In this document: positions 1 through 7,816 of the stretch, in pieces
How positions within the stretch are numbered: position 1 is the stretch's first letter
Layout of the letters: each line of letters opens with the position of its first letter
Assembly: GCF_003634635.1 (NCBI RefSeq)
Contig: NZ_RBJB01000002.1
Span: forward strand, 434,001-498,000
From: Marinobacter nauticus
GTDB lineage: Bacteria; Pseudomonadota; Gammaproteobacteria; Pseudomonadales; Oleiphilaceae
DNA: 64,000 bases
Reading direction: 5' to 3'
Program-made: the position numbers and the translations under genes
Notes under the pieces: generated by a model
Database searches by the model: none
Seen by the model: only the letters and a program-made list of their open reading frames with translations
Told to the model about the DNA's origin: nothing

Positions 1-1
1 A

Positions 2-949
2 GTAAATAGTTGGTTAACAAACATTCTGAGATGGTTCGATTCCGAAGCTGGATCAGATCACCTGGATACGGACTCCCGCACCTTTAACTGGGTACGAGTC
101 CTTCCCTTCATCGCTCTCCACCTTGCCTGTTTGCTGGCACTTTACACCGGTGTCAGTACCTTCGCAGTGGTTTTTGCCGTTGCATTCTTCCTGGTAAGGA
201 TGTTCGCGATCACGGGCTTCTACCATCGCTATTTCTCCCACAAAACCTTCAAAACCAGCCGGCCTGCACAGTTCGCGTTTGCCATTCTGGGGGCCAGTAC
301 GGCCCAGCGGGGTCCTTTGTGGTGGGCCGCGCACCACCGGCACCATCACCAACACTCGGACAACGAGCAGGATCTGCACTCACCACACCAGGGTGGGTTC
401 TGGTGGTCCCATATGGGATGGTTCACCTGTGATGCGGGCTTTGCGATGGATGAACGCCGGGTGCGCGACTGGCTGAAATTCCCGGAACTCCGGTTTATCA
501 ACCGCTTTGATTCACTCGTACCCGCCGCGTTCGCAGTGGCTATTTACCTGTTTGGCGAGGCACTGGCCCTGTGGGCGCCCGGGCTCGGCACCAACGGGCT
601 TCAGCTCCTGGTATGGGGTTTCTTCATATCAACCGTGGTGCTTTTCCACGCAACGGTATCGATCAACTCCCTGTCACATGTCTGGGGCAAAAGGCGGTTT
701 GAGACCGACGACGACAGCCGCAACAATTTCTGGCTGGCCCTGATCACCCTAGGCGAAGGCTGGCACAATAACCACCACCGGTGGCCGCAATCGGTACGCC
801 AGGGTTTCCGCTGGTACGAAATAGATGTGACCTGGTATGGCCTGTGGTTGCTTTCCAAGCTGGGCATTATCTGGGATCTCAATCCGATTCCGGCTCATAT
901 CCAGAAAGAAACCCGGGAACTGGATAACAAGAGGAGGAACCGCTCATGA
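2..949 (+). CDS. Acyl-CoA/fatty acid desaturase, 5' end outside window
   Basis: Membrane di-iron fatty acid desaturase of the acyl-CoA delta-9 type, which introduces a cis double bond into a saturated acyl chain. The reading frame is open from the left edge, so the true start lies upstream and about 315 residues are visible. The three histidine boxes that bind the di-iron centre are present: HRYFSH near 224-241, HHRHHH near 332-350 and HNNHH near 764-778. Hydrophobic stretches flank them as in the family. The stop codon overlaps the next gene's start (ATGA), so it is the first visible member of a lipid-modification operon. An unsaturated chain is the substrate class used by the cyclopropane-synthase-like enzyme further down. 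Exact chain length and head-group specificity cannot be read from the sequence. Confidence 0.9.
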   Translation, partial: VNSWLTNILRWFDSEAGSDHLDTDSRTFNWVRVLPFIALHLACLLALYTGVSTFAVVFAVAFFLVRMFAITGFYHRYFSHKTFKTSRPAQFAFAILGASTAQRGPLWWAAHHRHHHQHSDNEQDLHSPHQGGFWWSHMGWFTCDAGFAMDERRVRDWLKFPELRFINRFDSLVPAAFAVAIYLFGEALALWAPGLGTNGLQLLVWGFFISTVVLFHATVSINSLSHVWGKRRFETDDDSRNNFWLALITLGEGWHNNHHRWPQSVRQGFRWYEIDVTWYGLWLLSKLGIIWDLNPIPAHIQKETRELDNKRRNRS

Positions 950-1416
950 CGACGTCTGCCTCTGCCATTGAAGTCGGGGCACCGGATTCCGGATTGCCTG
1001 TGGTACTGGACCGTTTCTGTTCGCTGTATAACGCGCTCGACAAAGGCAATCTCAACAAGCTCCAGCAGGTATACGGCGAGGATATCGAGTTTCAGGATCC
1101 TTTTGGCCGGGTGCATGGCCTTGATCAACTAACCGAATACATGGCGGGTGCCTACGGCAACGTTATCCGCTGCCAGTTCAGTTTCCACGAGCCGGTCATT
1201 CAGGAATGCTGGTGCAGCCTGCCCTGGGTAATGGAGCTTCAACACAAGCGTGTCCGCGGCGGCAAACCGGTGTTTGTGGAGGGTATCAGCCATCTGGAAA
1301 TCCGGGATGGAAAAGTGCGTTATCACCGGGACTATTTCGACGCCGGCCAGCTTTTATATGAGAACCTGCCGGTGCTCGGCCGCATGATTCGCTGGGTTAA
1401 GGAGCAGGCAGGATGA
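946..1416 (+). CDS. NTF2-like / SnoaL-fold family protein
   Basis: A 156-residue protein with the composition and motif order of a nuclear transport factor 2-like (SnoaL-type) alpha/beta barrel: an N-terminal helix with the stretch FCSLYNALDKG, then DIEFQDPFGRVHG, and a C-terminal HLEIRDGKVRYHRDYFD strand. Such folds act as small isomerases, hydrolases or binding pockets, and no specific reaction can be assigned. ATG 946 overlaps the desaturase stop (ATGA) and the stop overlaps the next gene by ATGA, which implies translational coupling. From memory, a protein of this kind sits next to SDR, FAD-oxidase, DUF1365 and CFA genes in many gammaproteobacteria, often beside an ECF sigma factor and a ChrR-type anti-sigma. 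Those regulators are not visible here and could lie left of the window. Confidence 0.75.
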   Translation: MTTSASAIEVGAPDSGLPVVLDRFCSLYNALDKGNLNKLQQVYGEDIEFQDPFGRVHGLDQLTEYMAGAYGNVIRCQFSFHEPVIQECWCSLPWVMELQHKRVRGGKPVFVEGISHLEIRDGKVRYHRDYFDAGQLLYENLPVLGRMIRWVKEQAG

Positions 1417-2195
1417 GCCAATTACTGACGTCACCCAGCAACATCTGGTTAACCGGTGCCTCATCCGGTATTGGCGAAGCGCTGGTTCACGAACTCGCCG
1501 GTGCCGGTCACAAACTGATTGTGACAGGCCGCCGGCAGGAGCCATTGGATGAGCTGCTGCAAGCCTTCCCGAACCAGATCGCAACGGCTGCTGCGGACAC
1601 CACCAGCAAGGACGACTTGCAGCGCGTTAAGTCGCAGCTTGACCACTTCGGCGACCTGGACATGGCCATTCTGAACGCCGGTACCTGTGAGTATCTGGAA
1701 GTGGCGGAATACAACAGCGATGTTATTGCCAACAATGTGACCACCAACGTGATCGGCACAGCGCGCTGCCTGGATATTGCCCTTCCGGCTCTGCGTGCGA
1801 CCCGCGCCAAAGGCAAGCCGGCTACTCTGGTGATTGTGAGTTCCTCGGCCTGGTGGTTTCCGTTCGGGCGGGCCGAGGGCTATGGCGCCTCCAAGGCAGC
1901 GCTTACCTATTTTGCACAGTCTATGAGAGCCGATCTGGCGGCCGAGGGGATTCGGGTTGTGGTGGTATCCCCGGGGTTTGTCAAAACGCCACTGACGGAC
2001 CGAAACGATTTTCCCATGCCGTTCATCATCTCAGCCGGGGATGCGGCACGACGAATCCGCACCGGGCTTGAGAAAGGCCGTAACGAAATCGCGTTCCCCA
2101 AACGCTTTACCTGGTCCCTGAAGCTGCTAGCCGCCCTGCCCCGGAGCGTTATCGACCGCATGGCCGCCTCCATGGCCCGCAAAACCGATCATTGA
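1413..2195 (+). CDS. Short-chain dehydrogenase/reductase (SDR)
   Basis: Classical SDR of 260 residues, an NAD(P)(H)-dependent oxidoreductase. The cofactor motif TGASSGIG lies at residues 14-21, the structural NAG motif is in LNAGTCEY, and the catalytic YGASK has Tyr157 and Lys161, with the serine in the preceding VIVSSSAWW. A PGFVKTPLTD segment follows, typical of the substrate and cofactor loop. The GRR after the first repeat suggests a preference for NADPH, which is an inference. The start ATG overlaps the previous stop, and a 25-base gap separates it from the FAD-dependent gene. The substrate is unknown. Its setting in a fatty-acid cluster suggests a lipid-derived carbonyl or alcohol. Confidence 0.88.
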   Translation: MSQLLTSPSNIWLTGASSGIGEALVHELAGAGHKLIVTGRRQEPLDELLQAFPNQIATAAADTTSKDDLQRVKSQLDHFGDLDMAILNAGTCEYLEVAEYNSDVIANNVTTNVIGTARCLDIALPALRATRAKGKPATLVIVSSSAWWFPFGRAEGYGASKAALTYFAQSMRADLAAEGIRVVVVSPGFVKTPLTDRNDFPMPFIISAGDAARRIRTGLEKGRNEIAFPKRFTWSLKLLAALPRSVIDRMAASMARKTDH

Positions 2196-2220
2196 AGTTA
2201 GACCACAGGAATTACCTTGC

Positions 2221-3486
2221 ATGAATCAGGAACGTCAGCGAATTGCCGTAATTGGCGCTGGAGTATCAGGTTTAACAGCCGCCTGGCTGCTGGCCGACAA
2301 GCACGATGTACATCTGTTTGAAGCCGGCGACTATGCCGGAGGTCACACCAACACGGAACAGGTTGAAGCTGGTGGCCGTACCTGGCCGGTGAATACCGGA
2401 TTTATTGTGTTCAACGACTGGACCTACCCCAACTTCATCAAGTTGATGGATCGGCTCGGGGTGGCCTCTGAAGTGAGCAACATGAGTTTCAGCGTGGACT
2501 GCCATGCCAGTGGACTGCAATACAACGGCACCAGTCTGAACACACTGTTCGCCCAGCGCCGGAACCTGTTTAATCTGAATTTCCTGAAAATGATCCGGGA
2601 GATTCTCCGGTTCAACAAGGAAACCCGTGCCGACCTGGCCGCCGGCACGATTCCGGACGGCGTGACACTCGGGGAATACCTGAACCGCAACGGCTACAGC
2701 CGGTACTTCCGAAACTACTACATTGTCCCCATGGGCGCGGCTATCTGGTCTGCGCCGGAGATTGTGCTGGAACAGTTCCCGATCCGGTTTTTCCTGCAAT
2801 TTTTTAACAACCACGGCATGTTATCTGTGGATGACCGGCCCACCTGGCGAGTGATTTCCGGAGGTTCGGCTACCTACGTAAACCGGATGATGGACAAGCT
2901 GGGCGAACGTACCCATCTGAACAGCCCGGTAACTTCGGTAAAACGGGATGACGAGGGCGTTACCCTAACGGCCAACGGACAGGAACATCGTTTTGACCAG
3001 GTCATTTTCGGCTGCCACAGTGACCAGGCCCTGGCCATGCTGGATGACGCCACTGACGATGAGAAAAGCATCCTCGGAGCCATCGCATACCAGAAGAACG
3101 ACGTGGTTCTGCACACGGACGCCAGCGTGCTGCCCTCGAACCGTCTGGCCTGGGCCGCCTGGAATTACATGATCCCGGAACACAGCACGCAACCGGTTTC
3201 CGTAACCTACAACATGAACGTTCTTCAGAACTTCGACGACGCTCCGGAAACCTTTTGCGTCACCCTGAACCGCAGTCGGGATATTAATCCGGAAAAGGTG
3301 ATCAAACGGTTTGAATACGATCACCCCGTCTTCACTCTGGACGCCGTTGCCGCACAGGAGCGCTACGATGACATCGGTAACCGGAACCGCACACACTTTT
3401 GCGGTGCCTACTGGTTCAATGGCTTCCACGAAGACGGTGTGCGCAGCGCACTGAGAGTTACCCGGGCATTCGGGGTGGAGCTCTGA
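2221..3486 (+). CDS. FAD-dependent amine-oxidase-like oxidoreductase
   Basis: Flavoprotein of 421 residues. The N-terminus has the dinucleotide-binding fold IAVIGAGVSGLTAA (GxGxxG at residues 12-17) followed by an acidic residue at the end of the second strand (HLFEAGDYAGGHTNT), which contacts the FAD ribose. A C-terminal motif near CGAYWFNGFHEDGVRSA contacts the flavin in amine-oxidase and phytoene-desaturase relatives. The class dehydrogenates or isomerises hydrophobic substrates. It lies immediately upstream of DUF1365 (2-base gap) and close to a CFA-type methyltransferase. This trio recurs in bacteria, and related clusters have been linked to singlet-oxygen responses and to modified (furan or cyclopropane) fatty acids. 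The reaction here is unproven. Confidence 0.85.
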   Translation: MNQERQRIAVIGAGVSGLTAAWLLADKHDVHLFEAGDYAGGHTNTEQVEAGGRTWPVNTGFIVFNDWTYPNFIKLMDRLGVASEVSNMSFSVDCHASGLQYNGTSLNTLFAQRRNLFNLNFLKMIREILRFNKETRADLAAGTIPDGVTLGEYLNRNGYSRYFRNYYIVPMGAAIWSAPEIVLEQFPIRFFLQFFNNHGMLSVDDRPTWRVISGGSATYVNRMMDKLGERTHLNSPVTSVKRDDEGVTLTANGQEHRFDQVIFGCHSDQALAMLDDATDDEKSILGAIAYQKNDVVLHTDASVLPSNRLAWAAWNYMIPEHSTQPVSVTYNMNVLQNFDDAPETFCVTLNRSRDINPEKVIKRFEYDHPVFTLDAVAAQERYDDIGNRNRTHFCGAYWFNGFHEDGVRSALRVTRAFGVEL

Positions 3487-3488
3487 TT

Positions 3489-4391
3489 ATGGCCAGTGAA
3501 TGGCTGGAAGGCACCGTAAGGCATCGGCGCAAGCTACCGGTTCAGCATGAGTTCAGCTACAACATCGGAATGCTCGCCCTCGACCTTGATGACTGGTCCA
3601 CGGTAACCAGAACCAGCCCGTTCTTCTCCCTCGAACGTTTTAACTGGCTGGGACTCTACCGCCGGGATTACCTGGACCCGGAAGTGCCCAGCCTGCGCCA
3701 GGCCGTATTCAACCGCGTTAAAAGCGCCACTGGTTGGGCACCGGACGGGCCAATAGAACTGGTTACCCACCCACGCTATCTTGGCTACATTTTCAATCCG
3801 GTCAGCTTTTACCTTTGCTATGAAAGGGGCTGCAGGCCGGAAGCAGGCGCCATACCCCGAGTGATCGTCGCCCAGATAACCAATACACCCTGGAAGCAGC
3901 GCCATGTGTACTGCATGGAGTGCATCCAGCCAGGGCCAGGCTCCGATAGCGCCTGGCATACCGAGCGTTTTGCCTTCAGCAAACGCTTCCACGTGTCGCC
4001 ATTTAACGGCATGAACCAGCACTACCAGTGGCTGTTCAGTTTTCGCGGCAAGGACATGCGCGTTCACATGAATGTGGAAGAGGAAGGCCGCAAGCATTTT
4101 GATGCCACGCTGGTAGTCCAACGCACCCCTCTTGATCGTAAAACCCTGCACAGGAGCCTGAGACGGTTTCCCCTGGAAACCATCAAAGGCATTGCCGGTA
4201 TTTACTGGAATGCCCTGAAGCTGAAACTCAAAGGGGCACCCTTTTACACCCACCCGGACAAACTCGATGCAACCGACAGCGCCTACCAGCGCGGTATCGA
4301 AGATCTGGGGCTGGACGTAACGGAAAAAGCACCGGCACAACAAGACAACGCATTTGATTCGGCAGGAAGGGTAAGCTCATGGAGAACCTGA
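3489..4391 (+). CDS. DUF1365 family protein
   Basis: Protein of 300 residues in the DUF1365 family, recognisable by the N-terminal EGTVRHRRKLPVQHEFSYN segment, the LVTHPRYLGYIFNPVSFYLCY block, and HVSPFNGMNQHYQW. Biochemical function is unknown. The family is nearly always adjacent to an FAD amine-oxidase-like gene and a CFA-like methyltransferase, as here. I chose ATG 3489, two bases after the previous stop, because the conserved block begins right after it; an earlier in-frame start would run far into the upstream gene. The 3' end overlaps the methyltransferase gene by 13 bases. The many His, Tyr and Phe residues could suit lipid or metal binding, but that is speculation. Confidence 0.85.
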   Translation: MASEWLEGTVRHRRKLPVQHEFSYNIGMLALDLDDWSTVTRTSPFFSLERFNWLGLYRRDYLDPEVPSLRQAVFNRVKSATGWAPDGPIELVTHPRYLGYIFNPVSFYLCYERGCRPEAGAIPRVIVAQITNTPWKQRHVYCMECIQPGPGSDSAWHTERFAFSKRFHVSPFNGMNQHYQWLFSFRGKDMRVHMNVEEEGRKHFDATLVVQRTPLDRKTLHRSLRRFPLETIKGIAGIYWNALKLKLKGAPFYTHPDKLDATDSAYQRGIEDLGLDVTEKAPAQQDNAFDSAGRVSSWRT

Positions 4392-5653
4392 ACACCTCGG
4401 TTGAACACCAGCGCACTGGAAACACGGGGCTTTCGTTGATCAGCCGTGTCGCAAAGAGCCTGGTTTGCCAGCAGCTGGCGCAGCTTGGTCATGGCAAGCT
4501 TGTGATCAGGGAGGCAGGTGCACAGGACCTTGTATTCGGTGATGGCGATGAACGCTATCCCCAGGCCGAGTTGGTAATCCACAATCACAGCACCTGGCGG
4601 GATCTGGTGACCGGTGGCAGCATCGGTGCTGCTGAATCCTACGTGGCAGGTGACTGGAGCTCACCAGACCTGACCGCCCTGCTCCGGTTTTTTACCCGTA
4701 ATATCGACACCATGAACCGGTTCGAAGACCGCTTTGCCTGGATCAGCAAACCTGCGCTCAAGGCGCTGCACTGGCTGAACCGCAACACCCCGGAAGGCTC
4801 CCGCAAGAACATCAGCGCCCACTACGATCTGGGCAATGACCTGTTCCGCCTGTTCCTGGACCCGACCATGATGTATTCCTCCGCCATTTACCCCCGCGAG
4901 GATGCAACCCTGGAAGAAGCGGCCGTTCACAAGCTGGATACCATCTGCCGGAAGCTGGATTTGAGGTCGGAGGACCGGGTGTTGGAAATCGGTACTGGCT
5001 GGGGTGGTTTCGCCATTCACGCCGCCAAACACTATGGCTGCCATGTCACCACAACCACCATTTCCAGGGAGCAGCTGGAGCTGGCCCAGGTGCGGGTGAA
5101 AGCGGAAGGTCTGGAAGACAGGATTACGCTGTTGTTTGACGACTACCGCGATCTGCAGGGACAGTTCGACAAACTGGTGTCCATCGAGATGATCGAAGCC
5201 GTTGGCCCTCAATTCCTCGACAGCTACCTGTCCCAGATCAGCCACCTGCTGAAGCCGGATGGCCTGGCGCTGATTCAGGCCATTAACATGCCGGAACAGC
5301 GTTACCACCGGGCATTGAAGAATGTGGATTTTATCCAGCGTTACATTTTCCCTGGCAGCTTTATCCCATCATTCGGCGCTATTCTGGGCTCTATGAACCG
5401 GGGCTCGGACCTGGTACTGACCCATGCCGAAGACTTCGGCTTTCACTACGCCCGAACGCTGAGGGACTGGTGTGATCGGTTCATGGCGCGCCGTCAGGAA
5501 CTGGAACAGCTGGGATACGACCAGGCCTTCCAGCGCCTGTGGCATTTCTATTTCGCGTACTGCGAGGCTGGCTTCAGCGAGCGGGCGATTGGCGTTGCCC
5601 ATCTGGTCATGGCCAAGCCGGCCAACAAACGCGCGAACATTCTGAGTGTATGA
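4379..5653 (+). CDS. cfa: Cyclopropane-fatty-acyl-phospholipid synthase family methyltransferase
   Basis: S-adenosylmethionine-dependent methyltransferase of 424 residues in the CFA synthase (Mycolic_acid_synth) family, which transfers a methylene or methyl group to the double bond of unsaturated acyl chains in phospholipids. Visible signatures are NISAHYDLGNDLFRLFLDP in the lipid-binding entry region, MMYSSAIY, the SAM-binding glycine loop VLEIGTGWGGFA near residue 201, and a VSIEMIEAVG segment in the catalytic area. Its start overlaps DUF1365 and its stop overlaps DUF2878. Within this type of cluster some CFA homologues make products other than plain cyclopropane rings, for example methylated precursors of furan fatty acids. 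The cfa symbol reflects family, not a proven product. Confidence 0.88.
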   Translation: MENLNTSVEHQRTGNTGLSLISRVAKSLVCQQLAQLGHGKLVIREAGAQDLVFGDGDERYPQAELVIHNHSTWRDLVTGGSIGAAESYVAGDWSSPDLTALLRFFTRNIDTMNRFEDRFAWISKPALKALHWLNRNTPEGSRKNISAHYDLGNDLFRLFLDPTMMYSSAIYPREDATLEEAAVHKLDTICRKLDLRSEDRVLEIGTGWGGFAIHAAKHYGCHVTTTTISREQLELAQVRVKAEGLEDRITLLFDDYRDLQGQFDKLVSIEMIEAVGPQFLDSYLSQISHLLKPDGLALIQAINMPEQRYHRALKNVDFIQRYIFPGSFIPSFGAILGSMNRGSDLVLTHAEDFGFHYARTLRDWCDRFMARRQELEQLGYDQAFQRLWHFYFAYCEAGFSERAIGVAHLVMAKPANKRANILSV

Positions 5654-6174
5654 TCACTTCAAAAACAGCCCGTAACCTGCTGAACTTTATACTGTTCCAG
5701 GCAGGCTGGCTGGCCTGCGTGCTGTACCCCGGGCTAGCTACGGTGGGGCTGATCCTGGTGTTCCTGGGCCTGCATCTTGCTCTGGTCAGTCAACGGCGGT
5801 TTTCCGAACTGCAGTTTATTGGCTTTGGCGTGGTGCTCGGCGGCCTGATGGACACGCTCTGGTTCCGGACCGGGGTTCTGGCCCTGGATTCAGGAGCCGA
5901 GGTGCTGGCGGCCCCGCCTTGGCTAATCGCGATCTGGGCCATCTTCATGACCACCCTGTGCCATTCCCTGGGCTGGATTGGCCAGCGCCAGTGGCTGCCG
6001 TGGGTTCTGGCCCCCATTGCCGGGCCGTTTGCCTATTGGTCTGCCAGCCAACTCGGCGTGGTGGCGCTGCCGGACCTGACCATCTCCCTGGCCGCCATGG
6101 CCGTCGGCTGGCTTGCACTGTTTCCGTTGCTGCTGTTCATTCGAAAGGCCCTGTATACGGAGCTCGAAACATGA
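5650..6174 (+). CDS. DUF2878 integral membrane protein
   Basis: A 174-residue, very hydrophobic protein with about five predicted membrane helices: LNFILFQAGWLACVLYPG, TVGLILVFLGLHLALV, FIGFGVVLGGLMD, LIAIWAIFMTTLCHSL, and two near the C-terminus ending in WLALFPLLLFIRK. It matches what I know of DUF2878 proteins, which accompany CFA/DUF1365 clusters. ATG 5650 overlaps the methyltransferase stop (ATGA); a longer reading with an upstream start would lie inside that gene and is less likely. Function is unknown. A lipid substrate or product carrier, or an anchor for the cytosolic enzymes, would fit the setting. Confidence 0.75.
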   Translation: MITSKTARNLLNFILFQAGWLACVLYPGLATVGLILVFLGLHLALVSQRRFSELQFIGFGVVLGGLMDTLWFRTGVLALDSGAEVLAAPPWLIAIWAIFMTTLCHSLGWIGQRQWLPWVLAPIAGPFAYWSASQLGVVALPDLTISLAAMAVGWLALFPLLLFIRKALYTELET

Positions 6175-6908
6175 AGCCAAGTACTTCAGCCGTTCTCGCT
6201 CTTCTGGCAGCCGCCGCGCCCCCCGCTGCTGGAGCCGTATTTGAATTCACAGGTACGGCCAAACAGGATGGGAACGTGCTTTACCAGGAGGATCATCGGG
6301 TTGATGGTACCTGCTCCGAGGGGGTCTTTGCCCCGGTTGATCACCAGGTTTCCTACCGGAATCCGGAAAGCGGTGACGAGTTCGCCAGCAAATCGCTGTC
6401 TTACAATAAATCTGCGTTCAGGCCTCAGGTTGAGTTCCGCCAGCCAAGCTTCGGTGAAGCGTTAACCATCACCTACCCCCAGGAGCAGGCTCTCAACATT
6501 GTCTGGCAGGAGCCAGCGGGAGACACCCGTGAATTCACGGTGCCCTTCGACCAACGCCTGGTGGTGGATTCAGGGTTTGACTACTTTGTCCGGGCCAACT
6601 GGGAACAGATCCAGCAAAGCGAGTCGGTGGAATTCCGGTTTCTGGCGCCCACCCGGGGGGAACACTACGGTTTTGTTCTCGAGCCCGCCACCTCCGTCAA
6701 GGTGAACGCAGAGGTGACCGTGCAGATCCGCCCCACAAGTCTGGTATTACGGTTTCTGGTGGATCCCATCGTGCTGGGCTATAGCTCAGACGGCGCACTG
6801 ACCGACTATCTGGGGTTAACCAACATCCGGCAAGATGCCGAATCCAACCACATCGCCCACATTCGCTATCAGGTTGCCCGCTTACCGGATTGTGAACTGA
6901 CACGGTAA
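6171..6908 (+). CDS. Hypothetical secreted/periplasmic protein of the lipid cluster
   Basis: Protein of 245 residues with a short positively charged N-terminus and an alanine-rich signal peptide (MKPSTSAVLALLAAAAPPAAGA, likely cleaved after about residue 22). The mature part is rich in Phe, Glu and aromatic strands, such as FEFTGTAKQDGNVLYQEDH and REFTVPFDQRLVVDSGFDYF, and looks all-beta. I do not recognise a characterised family. It begins in an ATGA overlap with DUF2878 and is the last gene of the cluster, so it is probably co-expressed. An earlier in-frame start at 5919 would bury the signal peptide and overlap the previous gene by 250 bases, so ATG 6171 is preferred. A periplasmic lipid-binding or sensing role is speculative. 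Confidence 0.72.
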   Translation: MKPSTSAVLALLAAAAPPAAGAVFEFTGTAKQDGNVLYQEDHRVDGTCSEGVFAPVDHQVSYRNPESGDEFASKSLSYNKSAFRPQVEFRQPSFGEALTITYPQEQALNIVWQEPAGDTREFTVPFDQRLVVDSGFDYFVRANWEQIQQSESVEFRFLAPTRGEHYGFVLEPATSVKVNAEVTVQIRPTSLVLRFLVDPIVLGYSSDGALTDYLGLTNIRQDAESNHIAHIRYQVARLPDCELTR

Positions 6909-6953
6909 TCCGGTCGCCGCTGCCAGACGGCACCGGGCCTGGGGTGTGTTAAA

Positions 6954-6974
6954 CTCCGGAAAATTTTTCCGGAG
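6954..6974. promoter_or_regulatory. Perfect palindrome over the xthA ribosome binding site
   Basis: Two exact 10-base arms, CTCCGGAAAA and TTTTCCGGAG, flank one T. The right arm ends in GGAG, the Shine-Dalgarno candidate 11 bases before the xthA ATG. It could be a protein operator, or an RNA hairpin that hides the ribosome binding site. It is not a normal terminator because no T-run follows. Confidence 0.5.
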
Positions 6975-6985
6975 ATTCTGCGCCC

Positions 6986-7798
6986 ATGATGTTTGTGTCG
7001 TTCAATGTGAACAGTATCCGCACCCGCCTGCATCAGCTCGAAGCCGTGATTCAGCAGCTTAATCCGGATGTCATCGGTCTTCAGGAAACCAAGGTCACTG
7101 ATGAGGAATTCCCGGTCGAAGCCATTCGCGAGCTCGGTTATCACGTTCACTTTCATGGCCAGAAAACCCACTACGGTGTTGCCCTGTTATCCCGCGCGGA
7201 GCCGGAAGAGGTCATCAAGGGCTACCCCTCCGATGGCGAAGACTCCCAGCGGCGCCTGATTACCGGCCATTTCACCGTTAACGGCGAGCCCCTGACCGTC
7301 ATCAATGGTTATTTCCCCCAGGGGGAAAGCCGGGACCACCCTGTAAAGTTTCCTGCCAAGGAAAAGTTCTACGCCGACCTGATGGCCTACCTGGACGAAC
7401 TGGCCAAGAAACCCGGCCATATTATGGTAATGGGCGACATGAACATATCGCCCACAGACCGCGACATCGGCATTGGCGCCGACAATGCAAAACGCTGGTT
7501 GCGTTCCGGAAAATGCAGTTTCCTGCCGGAAGAGCGGGAATGGCTTGGGCAGGTTGAACAACGGGGCTTTACCGATGTATTCCGCCATCTGCACCCGGAC
7601 GAAGCCAACACCTTCAGCTGGTTTGACTATCGCAGCAAAGGCTTTGAGCGTGACCCGAGGCGAGGCCTGCGCATTGACCTGATCATGGCCAGTGACAGCC
7701 TCCTGCCCAAGGCAAAAGCAGCAGGAGTGTCCTACGATATCCGGGCCATGGAGCGACCATCCGATCACTGCCCGGTGTGGGCCTCATTCGACCTCTGA
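6986..7798 (+). CDS. xthA: Exodeoxyribonuclease III
   Basis: Exonuclease III / AP endonuclease of 270 residues, a cytoplasmic base-excision-repair enzyme that cuts 5' to abasic sites and removes 3' blocking groups. The endonuclease/exonuclease/phosphatase fold is complete: FVSFNVNSIRTRL at the start, the catalytic LQETK glutamate near residue 34, INGYFPQGE, GDMNISPTDRDIG, RIDLIMASD, and the terminal SDHCPVWASF with the catalytic histidine. ATG 6986 and 6989 are adjacent possibilities; the upstream GGAG spacing favours 6986. The following regulator gene begins within a few bases and may share the transcript. Confidence 0.93.
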   Translation: MMFVSFNVNSIRTRLHQLEAVIQQLNPDVIGLQETKVTDEEFPVEAIRELGYHVHFHGQKTHYGVALLSRAEPEEVIKGYPSDGEDSQRRLITGHFTVNGEPLTVINGYFPQGESRDHPVKFPAKEKFYADLMAYLDELAKKPGHIMVMGDMNISPTDRDIGIGADNAKRWLRSGKCSFLPEEREWLGQVEQRGFTDVFRHLHPDEANTFSWFDYRSKGFERDPRRGLRIDLIMASDSLLPKAKAAGVSYDIRAMERPSDHCPVWASFDL

Positions 7799-7816
7799 TT
7801 GACCGGGCCATTACGG

